NCBI RefSeq assembly: GCF_000718005.1
Contig: NZ_JODV01000013.1
Reading direction: 5' to 3' (one strand)
DNA: 64,000 nt
Source of the DNA: Actinoalloteichus_B caeruleus
GTDB taxonomy: Bacteria; Actinomycetota; Actinomycetes; Mycobacteriales; Pseudonocardiaceae
Under the pieces are notes generated by a model. The model was not told the origin of the DNA. It worked only from the letters and a program-made list of their open reading frames with translations, and searched no databases. Both the position numbers and the translations under genes were made by a program. Shown here in pieces: positions 42,742 through 50,751 of the stretch (positions are counted from its first letter, which is position 1; every line of letters begins with the position of its first letter).

Positions 42742-43653
42742 GTGCGCGCTCGACTCGACAGACCCCCGCTCGACGCGGTCCGCCTCCACCACGAGCTGGT
42801 GGACGGCGGCCCGTTCACCTCCGTCGACGTGGTCGGGGTGACGGGGTCGACCAACGCCGACCTCGTGGACGCCGCCCGGCGGGGCGCTCCTGACCGGAGT
42901 GCGCTGCTGGCCGAGGAACAGCGGTCCGGGCGCGGCCGGCTCCGGCGGGACTGGGAGTCCCCGCCCCGGGCGGGTCTCACCCTCAGCGTGCTGTTCCGGC
43001 CGGCGGACGTGCCGGGAACGGCGTGGGGCTGGTTGCCGCTGCTCACCGGCCTCGCCCTCGTGCGGACGGTGCGTGAGCGGTGCGGCGTCCGGGCGGCCCT
43101 CAAGTGGCCGAACGACCTGCTCGTCGGGGCGGAGGGCGCCAAGTGCGCCGGCATCCTCGCCGAGGTGGCGGTGCCTCCGGCCGGCCCGGGGGGAGCGAGG
43201 GCCGCATCGGAGGGGCAGCGGCCCGCCGTGGTGGTCGGTGTCGGGCTCAACGTCACCCAGGAGGCCGAGGAGCTGCCCAGCCGTCCAGGCGCGGTCCCGG
43301 CGACGTCGTTGGTGCTCCAGGGGGCCACCGAGACCGATCGCACCACCCTCGCCTCGGTGTTCCTCCACGAGCTGGCCTCGGCGGAACGGCGGTGGCGGGA
43401 TCACGCGGGAGACGTCCGCCGGTCCGGTCAGCTCGCCGCCTACCGCGAACGGTGCGCGACCCTCGGCACCCGGGTGCGGCTCGACCTGCCCGGAGGCGGG
43501 CACCTGACGGGAGTCGCCGAGGACGTCGACGACCTGGGCCAGCTGGTGCTGCGCACCGACGACGGCGCGCGCGCCCACTACCCGGCCGGGGACGTCCACC
43601 ACCTGCGGGCCGAGCAGGGGCCGGGCGGTGCCCCCACCGGGGGTGGGACGTGA
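42742..43653 (+). CDS. birA: Biotin--[acetyl-CoA-carboxylase] ligase
   Basis: A 303-residue class I biotin protein ligase that forms biotinyl-AMP and modifies the Lys of AccA3. VTGSTNADLVD, EEQRSGRGRLRRDWESP (biotin/adenylate loop, G-R-G-R), ALKWPNDLLVGAEGAKCAGIL, and a C-terminal SH3-like domain. No N-terminal helix-turn-helix is present, so it is not a repressor. It begins at the predicted transcription start (leaderless). Confidence 0.95.
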   Translation: MRARLDRPPLDAVRLHHELVDGGPFTSVDVVGVTGSTNADLVDAARRGAPDRSALLAEEQRSGRGRLRRDWESPPRAGLTLSVLFRPADVPGTAWGWLPLLTGLALVRTVRERCGVRAALKWPNDLLVGAEGAKCAGILAEVAVPPAGPGGARAASEGQRPAVVVGVGLNVTQEAEELPSRPGAVPATSLVLQGATETDRTTLASVFLHELASAERRWRDHAGDVRRSGQLAAYRERCATLGTRVRLDLPGGGHLTGVAEDVDDLGQLVLRTDDGARAHYPAGDVHHLRAEQGPGGAPTGGGT

Positions 43654-43743
43654 CGGAATCGGGTCGGTTGCCGTCCCGCGCGGGCTGGCGCGCCGGTACG
43701 GTGATCAGGTCGGCAGCGGTACGGGCAGAGCGGGGAGGGATCC

Positions 43744-44274
43744 GTGGGATACCCGGAGAACATGCTCACCGACGACGAACGGGTGGTCATCCACAAGCAT
43801 CCGCACTGGAAGACGCTCGTCTGGCCCACCATCGCCTTCCTGGTCATCGTGGGGGGTGGCTCCTACCTCGCCGCGCTGGCCCAGGACCTCTCCTGGAACC
43901 AGATCGCCTGGATCTCGCTCGCGGTGCTGGGGGGCGTCCTCATCCTCTGGTTGTTCGTCACCCCCCTCGTGCGGTGGCGCAGCACCCACTTCGTCGTCAC
44001 CTCGGAACGGGTCATGGTGCGGGAGGGGGTCCTGCACCGCACCGGCATCGACATCCCGCTGTCCCGCATCAACAGCGTCCGCTTCCAGCACAGCCTGATC
44101 GACCGGGTCCTCGGGTGCGGCACGCTCATCATCGAGTCCGCGTCCGAGGAGCCCCTGGAGTTCGACGACATCCCGAGTGTCGAGCGGGTGCACGGCCTGC
44201 TCTACCACCAGATCAACGACGATGACGACGGCGACTACTACTACCGGTCCCGTCCGCAACGCGACCCGGACTAG
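43744..44274 (+). CDS. PH-domain (bPH2/YdbT-type) membrane protein
   Basis: A 176-residue protein with two membrane helices (about residues 26-46 and 55-76), then a bacterial PH domain (STHFVVTSERVMVREGVLHR, IDIPLSRINSVRFQHSLIDR, GCGTLIIESASEE). The Asp- and Tyr-rich C-terminus (NDDDDGDYYYRSRP) is odd. Its place after birA and near GtrA, purK and purE is conserved in mycobacteria and relatives; function unknown. GGGAGGGA precedes the GTG. Confidence 0.9.
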   Translation: MGYPENMLTDDERVVIHKHPHWKTLVWPTIAFLVIVGGGSYLAALAQDLSWNQIAWISLAVLGGVLILWLFVTPLVRWRSTHFVVTSERVMVREGVLHRTGIDIPLSRINSVRFQHSLIDRVLGCGTLIIESASEEPLEFDDIPSVERVHGLLYHQINDDDDGDYYYRSRPQRDPD

Positions 44275-44317
44275 CGGCCCTGGAGCAGGCGCCGCCGACA
44301 CGGTGAGGAGCCCAGCG

Positions 44318-45268
44318 TTGAGCACCCGCACCCCCGGCCTGCCCCAGACCGTTCCGGCACCCGAGGAGGAGGGCCTGCCCCCTCGGGTCACCATCTGGGA
44401 GGTGGGGCCCAGGGACGGCCTCCAGAACGAGTCCCGCCCGGTGGACCTCGCCGTCAAGCTCGAGTTCCTCGAGAGGCTGGCGGCGGCCGGCCTGCCCGTC
44501 GTGGAGGCCACCAGCCTGGTCCACCCGAAGTGGGTTCCCCAGCTCGCCGACGCCGAGGAGCTGCTGGCCCGCCTTCCCCGCCGACCCGGTGTCCGGTACC
44601 CCGTGCTGGTGCCCAACGAACGCGGGCTGGACCGCGCCCTGCGGGCCGGGGTCGAGGACATCGCCGTCTTCGCCAGCGCGACCGAGACCTTCGCGCGGCG
44701 GAACCTGAACCGGTCCTTCGACGAGCAGTTCGCCATGCTCGAACCGGTGGTGGCGCGGGCGGTCGCCGAGGGGGTCCGGGTGCGCGGCTACCTGTCGATG
44801 TGCTTCGGCGACCCGTGGGAAGGGGCGGTCCCGCCGGAACGAGTCGTGGCCTCGGGCGCGCGCCTGGCGGAGATGGGAGTGGACCAGCTCTCCCTCGGGG
44901 ACACCATCGGGGTCGCGACGCCCGGCCACGTGCTCGCCGTGCTAGCCGCCTTCGAGCGCGCCGGAACTCCGGCGGTGACGCTCGCCGTCCACTTCCACGA
45001 CACCTACGGCCAGGCCCTGTCGAACACCCTGACGGCGCTGCGCGCCGGCGTCCGGACGGTGGACTCCTCGGCGGGTGGGCTCGGGGGCTGTCCCTTCGCG
45101 GGGTCGGCCACCGGGAACCTCGCCACCGAGGACCTGGTGTGGATGCTCGACGGGCTCGGGGTGCGCCACGGCGTCGACCTGCCCGCGCTGGTCGAGACCA
45201 GCAGGTGGATGGCGGAGCGGCTCGGCCGCCCCAGCGTCTCCCGGGTGGTCGCGGCGCTGGCGCCCTGA
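44318..45268 (+). CDS. mvaB: Hydroxymethylglutaryl-CoA lyase-like protein
   Basis: A 316-residue HMGL-like TIM barrel that cleaves 3-hydroxy-3-methylglutaryl-CoA to acetoacetate and acetyl-CoA (leucine breakdown). Signature segments: IWEVGPRDGLQNES (metal Asp), VHFHDTYGQALSNTL (metal His pair), and GGLGGCPFAGSATGN with the conserved active-site Cys. TTG at 44318 is preferred because GTGAGGAG ends 7 nt before it; an in-frame GTG inside that same stretch would have no ribosome site. The TTG start suggests modest translation. Next to acyl-CoA carboxylase genes it may work in branched-chain acyl-CoA catabolism. Confidence 0.88.
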   Translation: MSTRTPGLPQTVPAPEEEGLPPRVTIWEVGPRDGLQNESRPVDLAVKLEFLERLAAAGLPVVEATSLVHPKWVPQLADAEELLARLPRRPGVRYPVLVPNERGLDRALRAGVEDIAVFASATETFARRNLNRSFDEQFAMLEPVVARAVAEGVRVRGYLSMCFGDPWEGAVPPERVVASGARLAEMGVDQLSLGDTIGVATPGHVLAVLAAFERAGTPAVTLAVHFHDTYGQALSNTLTALRAGVRTVDSSAGGLGGCPFAGSATGNLATEDLVWMLDGLGVRHGVDLPALVETSRWMAERLGRPSVSRVVAALAP

Positions 45269-45416
45269 GAGCCGGTCGGCGTTGCTGATCAACGGACCGC
45301 CGGGGTGGACGTGAAAAAGTTTCCCCATTCCGTCGGAACCGGGGGAGCCCTGCCGCCGTCAAAGCCGGAACCTGCCAGACCGGTACCCCGTGCCGTCGGC
45401 CACCCCGGAGGCGACC

Positions 45417-45923
45417 TTGGCCCACATGGACCACCAGGCCGACGTGAACGCGCTGCTGGCCGACTACCGGCGCAGCCGGGAGCAGCTGGGCACCGTGCGC
45501 CGTGATCTCGTGGCGATCCGCGAGACCGCGAGCAGCCCGGACCGGACGGTCACGGCGACGGTCGGCTCCCAGGGCGCGTTGCGGGACCTGACGATCAGCC
45601 CGGACGCCTACCGGCGGCACCGGCCGGACGAGCTCGCGAGACTCGTGCTCACCACCGTCTCCGAAGCCTCCCAGGCCGCGAGTCGGGCCGCCGAACTCGC
45701 CCTGGCCCCCGTGCTGCCCGAACGGGTCGGCTCGGACTCGGTGCTGGCGGGGACCGGTGACCTCTCCGATCGGGACCTGCTCCCCGGCCCCGACGCGTGC
45801 GGCCGAGACCGGAACGAGGGCGCCGCCGCTTCCGGTGGCACGAGCGAGGACGACTCGTTCGACGCGGTGAGCTGGCTCCGCCCCGGCGGGTGGTCCACGT
45901 CGGGAGAGAGGAGCGGACGGTGA
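45417..45923 (+). CDS. YbaB/EbfC-like protein of the ESX/toxin locus
   Basis: A 168-residue protein. The N-terminal 100 residues resemble the YbaB/EbfC-like family often found beside ESX substrates: coiled helix (MDHQADVNALLADYRRSREQ), then TVTATVGSQGALRDLTISPD and LVLTTVSEASQAASRAAE. The C-terminus is an acidic Gly/Ser-rich tail. TTG at 45417 fits GGAGG 5-6 nt upstream; ATG at 45426 and GTG at 45390 are alternatives. It overlaps the next gene by 4 nt (GTGA), giving the coupled order YbaB-like, WXG100, CpnT-like, immunity. Confidence 0.75.
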   Translation: MAHMDHQADVNALLADYRRSREQLGTVRRDLVAIRETASSPDRTVTATVGSQGALRDLTISPDAYRRHRPDELARLVLTTVSEASQAASRAAELALAPVLPERVGSDSVLAGTGDLSDRDLLPGPDACGRDRNEGAAASGGTSEDDSFDAVSWLRPGGWSTSGERSGR

Positions 45924-46246
45924 GCCACGACGGATACCAAGTCGACCCGGAGCTCCTCGCCGAGCGCGCCGCCGCGCTGGGCGGGGAGGCGACCACGGCT
46001 GAGCGGATCCTGGGCCGGCTGCGCGAGGTGCTGGACGCGACCGGGGAGTGCTGGGGCGACGACGAGATCGGCCGCCGGTTCGCCGCCGGTCACGTGGACC
46101 CCGCCGACACCACCCTGGAGCTGATGAGCGGCCTGCCGGGAAGGCTCACCGACCACACCGACCGCCTCCGCGCCTCGGCCGCCACCTACCGCGACGCCGA
46201 GGAGACCAACACCAGCGCGCTGGGCACCGGACCCGGTAGCCGCTGA
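45920..46246 (+). CDS. WXG100-like ESX protein
   Basis: A 108-residue helical hairpin protein: YQVDPELLAERAAALGGEA, first helix, the turn GECWGDDEIGRRFAAGH (W-G-D variant of W-x-G), second helix ending in RLRASAATYRDAEETN. This is the expected ESX secretion partner for the following CpnT-like protein. GTG start overlaps the upstream stop. Confidence 0.82.
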   Translation: MSHDGYQVDPELLAERAAALGGEATTAERILGRLREVLDATGECWGDDEIGRRFAAGHVDPADTTLELMSGLPGRLTDHTDRLRASAATYRDAEETNTSALGTGPGSR

Positions 46247-46267
46247 TCTCGCCGAAGGGATCTGAGG

Positions 46268-48604
46268 ATGGGGATCGAACTACCCGGCGAGCTCGTGGAC
46301 ATCGCCAACCGGGCCGGGGTGCGCTGGCCGGCCGCCGACGAGGAGGCCATGCGTGACCAGGCGGAGGCCTGGCGGGAGGCCGCCGAGGACGTCGAGGTCG
46401 CGGGTCGGCGGGCCGACTCCCTCGCCGACCAGGCGTTGGACGGCTTCACCGGCGCGACCGCGGACGGCGCGCGCCGCGAGTGGCGCGCCTTCGTGGACGC
46501 CGACGCGGGTGACTACCCGCTGATCGTCCAGGGCTGCCTGGCGGCCGCCGACCGCCTGGAACACGGCGCCGAACAGGTCGGGGCCGCCAAGGTGGCGATC
46601 GTGCGCCGGCTGGTCGTCCTCGCCCAGCGCGCGGACGCCGCCGAGCAGGCGGCCGCGGCGGGGCACACCGACGCCCTGGCCGGGCTCGACTCCCTCTTCT
46701 CGGCCGCCCGCACCGAGTTCGCCCAGATCCAGGGCGGCCTGGCCGAGGCCGTGGACCTCGGGAACGGCGTCATGATGCCCGGCGCGACCCCGGTCGCCGG
46801 TGCGAGCAGCCCAACAGCGCTCACCTTCTCCTCGCCGGAGGCACTGCTCGGTGACGAGGACGGGATCGGGGAGGGCGCGCTGTTCGGGCTCGGCCAGCAC
46901 GACGGGGACTTCCTCGAACGGTCCGCCTCGGACTCCGCGTTCCTGCTGGAGGAGGTGATGAGCAGCCTGGTGGCCGAGGGGGAGATCTCCGAGGAGTTCG
47001 CCGTCCGCAGCGGCGAGGAGTGGGGGCTGGACGAGGGCTTCCTGGGTGGCCGTGACGGCCAGCCGATCCCGGATGTCCCTGGCGAGGAAACGCCCCCACC
47101 ACCGTCCGAACCATCGAACACCGGAGCCCCACCCCTCCCGGCATCCACCCGAGGCACCGCGCCGTCCGGAACGGACGCACCCGTCGGAACGGGTGCCGGT
47201 GTCCCGGCCGCCGTGCCCGGGCCGCCAGTCCACTCCGCCGCCCCGCCAGCCCCGCCCGTGGCGGGCACACCCCCGATCACCGAACCACCGGCAGCGGCGG
47301 CACCCCCGTCGGCGCCGCCCCCCGCTGGGGCACCCCCGGCCGGGGCAGGTCCGGGGGAGGTCACCGGACCGACCAGGGTGGACCCGAACTGGGCCGGAAG
47401 CGCTCCCGCGCAGCCGACCGCACCGGCCGAACGGCAGCCGGGTGGTCAGCCGGTGCCGCCGCCCCCTCCAGGAGGGGGACAGCCGCCTGGCGGGCACCTC
47501 CCAGCTGGCGGCCTGCCCGCCGCGCCACCGGGAGCGGGTGGTCCCGGCCTTCCGCACGGTGGGCCCGCGCCGGCGGTCCCTCCCGGTTCGGGCGGTGCTG
47601 GGGGCGCCGGCGCGCCAGGCGGCCAGGCCGACCCCGGTCGCGGCGCCGGGGCCGCTCCGCCGCTCGGCGGCCAGCCGAAACCGATGCCGTTCCGACCCGA
47701 GTTCCCGGTGGGCGGTGGAACGGCCGTACCACCCGGAGCCGCCGTCGCCCCCGCCCCAGCCCCGGCCCCCGGCCAGCAGCCGCTGGCCCCGGTTGCCGGC
47801 GCGGCTCCGGTCGCCAAGCAGGTGCTCGGACCCGGGGCCCCGGACGGACCGGCGGCGCCACCAGCCGAACCGCGCACGACGCGACGCACCGCCACCCCGC
47901 AGGGCGAACTCCCCGAGGTCGCCTCGTTCGTCATGCACCTGTTCCCCCTCGGACGCATCCCGGTCCCCGAGGTCGAACCCGCCCGGCAACGGCCCGCTCC
48001 CGCTCCCGACAGCGACTACGCCCCCGGCGGGAGGTACGCGCCCCAGGACCATCCGCGCGCGGACCTGGTGAACACCCTGGACACACCCGGGGGAGAGGGC
48101 CCCGACGGCTCCGGGCCCGCACCCGAGGGCACCTCACCCCCCGGGGCGGCCGTGGCCGTCCCCGAACCGACGCCCACCGACCGCGAGTGGGACCGCCGGT
48201 TCGTGGTGCGCGGCATCGACCTGGCGACGGGCCGCCCACCCGAGTACGCCTGGCCGCCACCGGAGCTCTTCCCCGAGGGCGCCGCCGACCCTGGTGGCCT
48301 GGAGCCCGTGGTGCTGTCCGAGGGGGCGGAACTCGACCGGTTCGGCGACGAGGAGGGACGCCTGCTCTGCCGCGCGGGGGCCCCGTTCGAGGCGCGGTCG
48401 CTGCCACCGGGCCACGCCGACCGCGAGTACGCGCGGTACCGGGTCGCCCGGCCGTTGCCCGTGTGGGCCGGCCCCGCCGCCGCCTGGTTCGCCCAACCGG
48501 GGGGCGCCCTGAGATACCGCACCACGTACGCGGTGGCCGAGTTGGTGGCGATGGGCTACCTGGATCGGCTCGGCTCCACGGCGACCGGAGGAGACACCAC
48601 GTGA
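46268..48604 (+). CDS. CpnT-like protein with C-terminal TNT (NAD+ glycohydrolase) toxin domain
   Basis: A 778-residue polymorphic toxin. Residues 1-165 form a helical CpnT/WXG-like N-terminal domain (GIELPGELVDIANRAGVRWP, REWRAFVDADAGDYPLIVQG). A very Pro/Gly-rich, low-complexity linker spans about 275-540. The C-terminal part (about 636-778) is a tuberculosis necrotizing toxin (TNT, DUF4237) domain: LLCRAGAPFEARSLPPG, YRVARPLPVWAGPAAAWFAQ, PGGALRYRTTY, LVAMGYLDRL. In Mycobacterium TNT hydrolyses NAD+ in host cells; here interbacterial competition is also possible. A candidate immunity gene overlaps its stop codon by 4 nt. ATG at 46268 follows GAAGGGA. Confidence 0.88.
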   Translation: MGIELPGELVDIANRAGVRWPAADEEAMRDQAEAWREAAEDVEVAGRRADSLADQALDGFTGATADGARREWRAFVDADAGDYPLIVQGCLAAADRLEHGAEQVGAAKVAIVRRLVVLAQRADAAEQAAAAGHTDALAGLDSLFSAARTEFAQIQGGLAEAVDLGNGVMMPGATPVAGASSPTALTFSSPEALLGDEDGIGEGALFGLGQHDGDFLERSASDSAFLLEEVMSSLVAEGEISEEFAVRSGEEWGLDEGFLGGRDGQPIPDVPGEETPPPPSEPSNTGAPPLPASTRGTAPSGTDAPVGTGAGVPAAVPGPPVHSAAPPAPPVAGTPPITEPPAAAAPPSAPPPAGAPPAGAGPGEVTGPTRVDPNWAGSAPAQPTAPAERQPGGQPVPPPPPGGGQPPGGHLPAGGLPAAPPGAGGPGLPHGGPAPAVPPGSGGAGGAGAPGGQADPGRGAGAAPPLGGQPKPMPFRPEFPVGGGTAVPPGAAVAPAPAPAPGQQPLAPVAGAAPVAKQVLGPGAPDGPAAPPAEPRTTRRTATPQGELPEVASFVMHLFPLGRIPVPEVEPARQRPAPAPDSDYAPGGRYAPQDHPRADLVNTLDTPGGEGPDGSGPAPEGTSPPGAAVAVPEPTPTDREWDRRFVVRGIDLATGRPPEYAWPPPELFPEGAADPGGLEPVVLSEGAELDRFGDEEGRLLCRAGAPFEARSLPPGHADREYARYRVARPLPVWAGPAAAWFAQPGGALRYRTTYAVAELVAMGYLDRLGSTATGGDTT

Positions 48605-48963
48605 ACATGAACTCGATCGCGGACTGGCTCGCCCGGGTGGGGGTGCCGGACGAGGTCGTGTCCGTCGGCCGGGAGGCCGAGGACGCCTGGTGCGTGCTGC
48701 ACGACCCGGGGGAGAACGGCGGCGAGCCCGCCTGGGAGGTCTTCTGGCGCGAGCACGGGAACCGGTACGACTGGGCCAGGTTCTCCAACGAACAGGTGGC
48801 CTGCTTCTACCTGTTCGGGCGGCTGTCCTGGACCCAGGTGCTCCGAGGTGCCCTCGGCACCACGTCACCCACGTCCACCGTGGACGAGATCCGTCCGAGC
48901 CCGCCACCGGTCACCGCGCATGAGGCCGCCACCCCGCCCACGGGGCTCCCGGTCGGCCGGTGA
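48601..48963 (+). CDS. Candidate immunity protein for the TNT toxin
   Basis: A 120-residue cytosolic protein, acidic and Trp-rich in its first 85 residues (SIADWLARVGVPDEVVS, CVLHDPGENGGEPAWEVFW, RYDWARFSNEQVACFYLFGR), with a disordered Pro-rich tail. It resembles the short immunity proteins encoded directly behind TNT-type toxins. GTG at 48601 overlaps the toxin stop (GTGA) and has GGAGGAG 8 nt upstream, so toxin and antidote are made together. The role is inferred from position and size. Confidence 0.72.
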   Translation: MNMNSIADWLARVGVPDEVVSVGREAEDAWCVLHDPGENGGEPAWEVFWREHGNRYDWARFSNEQVACFYLFGRLSWTQVLRGALGTTSPTSTVDEIRPSPPPVTAHEAATPPTGLPVGR

Positions 48964-48999
48964 CCGGGTCGCGGCGGCCGGTGCGCGTCGGGCGAGCTG

Positions 49000-49836
49000 T
49001 CAGCCGCCCAACACGCGCAGCGCCGCGTCGTGCAGCGGACCGTTCGAGGACAACGCGTCACCGCCCTCGTGCGTGCGTGTTCCCCGCAGGTCGGAGAAGC
49101 GGCCCCCGGCCTCCTCGACGAGCACCTGGAGGGCGGCGACGTCCCAGGCGTTCACGACCGGTTCGGCCGCCAGGTCGATCGCCCCCTCGGCGACGAGGCA
49201 GTGCTGCCAGAAGTCGCCGAAGGCGCGGTTCTCCCAGCAGGCGTCGGCCAAGGCCAGGTAGGCGTCCCGGGACGCGTACTCCACCCAGGTGCCCAGGTGG
49301 GTGGTGGACAGGTACGCGTCCTCCAGCTGGGACACGGTGGACACCCGCAGCCGCTCAGGGGGCTCCTCGGCCGTCGCCGCCCAGGCGCCGAGCCCCCGGG
49401 CCGCCCACCACCGACGGCGCAACCGGGGCGCGCTGACCACGCCCACCGCGGGCGTGCCGTCCACGACCAGGGCGATCAGGGTGGCCCACGCCGGCACACC
49501 CCGGAGGAAGTTCTTGGTGCCGTCGATGGGATCGACGATCCACACCCGGTCGGTGGATGCTCGTTCCGCCCCGGACTCCCCGCTCTCCTCGCCGACGAAC
49601 ACGTCCGCCGGCCGATGTTCGGCGAGGGACGTCCTGATCAGCTCCTCGACGGCCCGGTCGGCGTCGGTCACCGGCGTGCGGTCCGGCTTCCGCTCCGACC
49701 GGAGGTCGAGCGCCCGGAAGCGCCGCGTCGTGATCTCGTCGGCGGCGTCCGCCAGCGCCAGCGCCAGCCGGAGGTCCGCCGCCACCGCGTCCCCCGTCTG
49801 GCCCGCCAGGACCAGGTCCTCCCCGTCAGCACCCAC
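49000..49836 (-). CDS. hisN: Histidinol-phosphatase (inositol monophosphatase family)
   Basis: A 278-residue IMPase-fold phosphatase of the actinobacterial HisN type, the last-but-one step in histidine synthesis. PVTDADRAVEELIRTSLAEH, GEESGE (metal Glu), WIVDPIDGTKNFLRGVP (metal Asp pair) and NAWDVAALQVLVEEAGG (C-terminal metal Asp). GTG at 49836 was chosen because a TAGGCT box ends 8 nt before it and no ribosome site is present. It converges on the toxin locus and is divergent from the response-regulator gene. Confidence 0.92.
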   Translation of the reverse strand: MGADGEDLVLAGQTGDAVAADLRLALALADAADEITTRRFRALDLRSERKPDRTPVTDADRAVEELIRTSLAEHRPADVFVGEESGESGAERASTDRVWIVDPIDGTKNFLRGVPAWATLIALVVDGTPAVGVVSAPRLRRRWWAARGLGAWAATAEEPPERLRVSTVSQLEDAYLSTTHLGTWVEYASRDAYLALADACWENRAFGDFWQHCLVAEGAIDLAAEPVVNAWDVAALQVLVEEAGGRFSDLRGTRTHEGGDALSSNGPLHDAALRVLGG

Positions 49837-49844
49837 GGCCCGCA

Positions 49845-49850
49845 AGCCTA
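49845..49850 (-). promoter_or_regulatory. -10 box for leaderless hisN
   Basis: TAGGCT on the minus strand with 8 nt to the GTG at 49836. Confidence 0.55.
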
Positions 49851-49943
49851 GCCGGCGGACGGCCGCCACCCGCTGGGACCTTCGGCGCCCGCTGGGAGGT
49901 GGTCACCTCGGTCGTCACCCCACCCGGGGCGGACCGGCCGCTC

Positions 49944-49949
49944 TAGGCT
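49944..49949 (+). promoter_or_regulatory. -10 box for leaderless response-regulator gene
   Basis: TAGGCT, with 7 nt to the GTG at 49957. A GGGAGG follows the box but would be mostly untranscribed if initiation is at the normal distance. Confidence 0.5.
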
Positions 49950-49956
49950 GGGAGGC

Positions 49957-50631
49957 GTGAGCGTGGTGCTGCTGGCTGAGGACGACAAGGCGATCGCGGA
50001 ACCACTGTGCCGGGCGCTGCAACGCGAGGGCTACGTGGTGCGCGTGGTCGGGGACGGCCCGAGCGCGTTGGGCGCGACCCGGGCCGGCGGCGCCGACCTT
50101 CTCGTGCTCGACCTGGGGCTGCCCGAGATGGACGGGTTGGAGGTGTGCCGGCGGCTGCGCTCGGACGGTGTCGGCATTCCCGTCCTGATGTTGACCGCGC
50201 GCACCGACGAGGTGGACTTCGTGGTCGGGTTGGACGCGGGTGCCGACGACTACGTCGCGAAACCCTTCCGACTGGCCGAACTGCTCGCCAGGATCAGGGC
50301 GCTGCTCCGGCGGCGCGCCGTGAAGACCATCGAGGCGAACGGGGTGCGGATGGACCTGGCGGCGCGGCGGGTCCAGGTGAACGGATCCGAGGTCCAGCTG
50401 GCGAACAAGGAGTTCGAGCTGCTGCGCGTGCTGATGCAGCACGCCGGCGAGGTGGTGACCAGGGACGCGATCCTGGACGAGGTGTGGAACGGGCCGGAGA
50501 GCAGGACGAGCAAGACCCTGGACATGCACGTGTCCTGGCTGCGCCGCAAACTGTGTGACACCAACGCGAAGCCGGCGGACCAGCGCATCGCCACCGTCCG
50601 CGGCGTGGGCTTCCGATTCAACATCGACTGA
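49957..50631 (+). CDS. OmpR/PhoB-family response regulator
   Basis: A 224-residue two-component regulator. The receiver domain has Asp9/Asp10 (LAEDDKAI), phospho-acceptor Asp52 (LLVLDLGLPEMDG), and Lys102 (YVAKPFRLAE). The winged-helix DNA-binding domain runs from about residue 128 to the end (LANKEFELLRVLMQHAGEVV, TVRGVGFRFNID). It is 120 nt upstream of the histidine kinase gene, and the two form a system of unknown signal. Confidence 0.95.
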   Translation: MSVVLLAEDDKAIAEPLCRALQREGYVVRVVGDGPSALGATRAGGADLLVLDLGLPEMDGLEVCRRLRSDGVGIPVLMLTARTDEVDFVVGLDAGADDYVAKPFRLAELLARIRALLRRRAVKTIEANGVRMDLAARRVQVNGSEVQLANKEFELLRVLMQHAGEVVTRDAILDEVWNGPESRTSKTLDMHVSWLRRKLCDTNAKPADQRIATVRGVGFRFNID

Positions 50632-50751
50632 CGGGGTGACCCAGGTGGCTCGGCGACTGCCCGAGAGGGATCGTGCCCGGACCGGGGCGGACGACGGGGT
50701 CGGCGTCCGCCCCGGACCCGGCGCAGGGTCGAACGGCGACGGCTGAGTCCG

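Noticed and set aside
47090..47880. Direct-repeat or CRISPR-like array in the CpnT-like gene
   Set aside because: The repetitiveness is Pro/Gly/Ala codon bias of a disordered linker; no regular spacer-repeat units.
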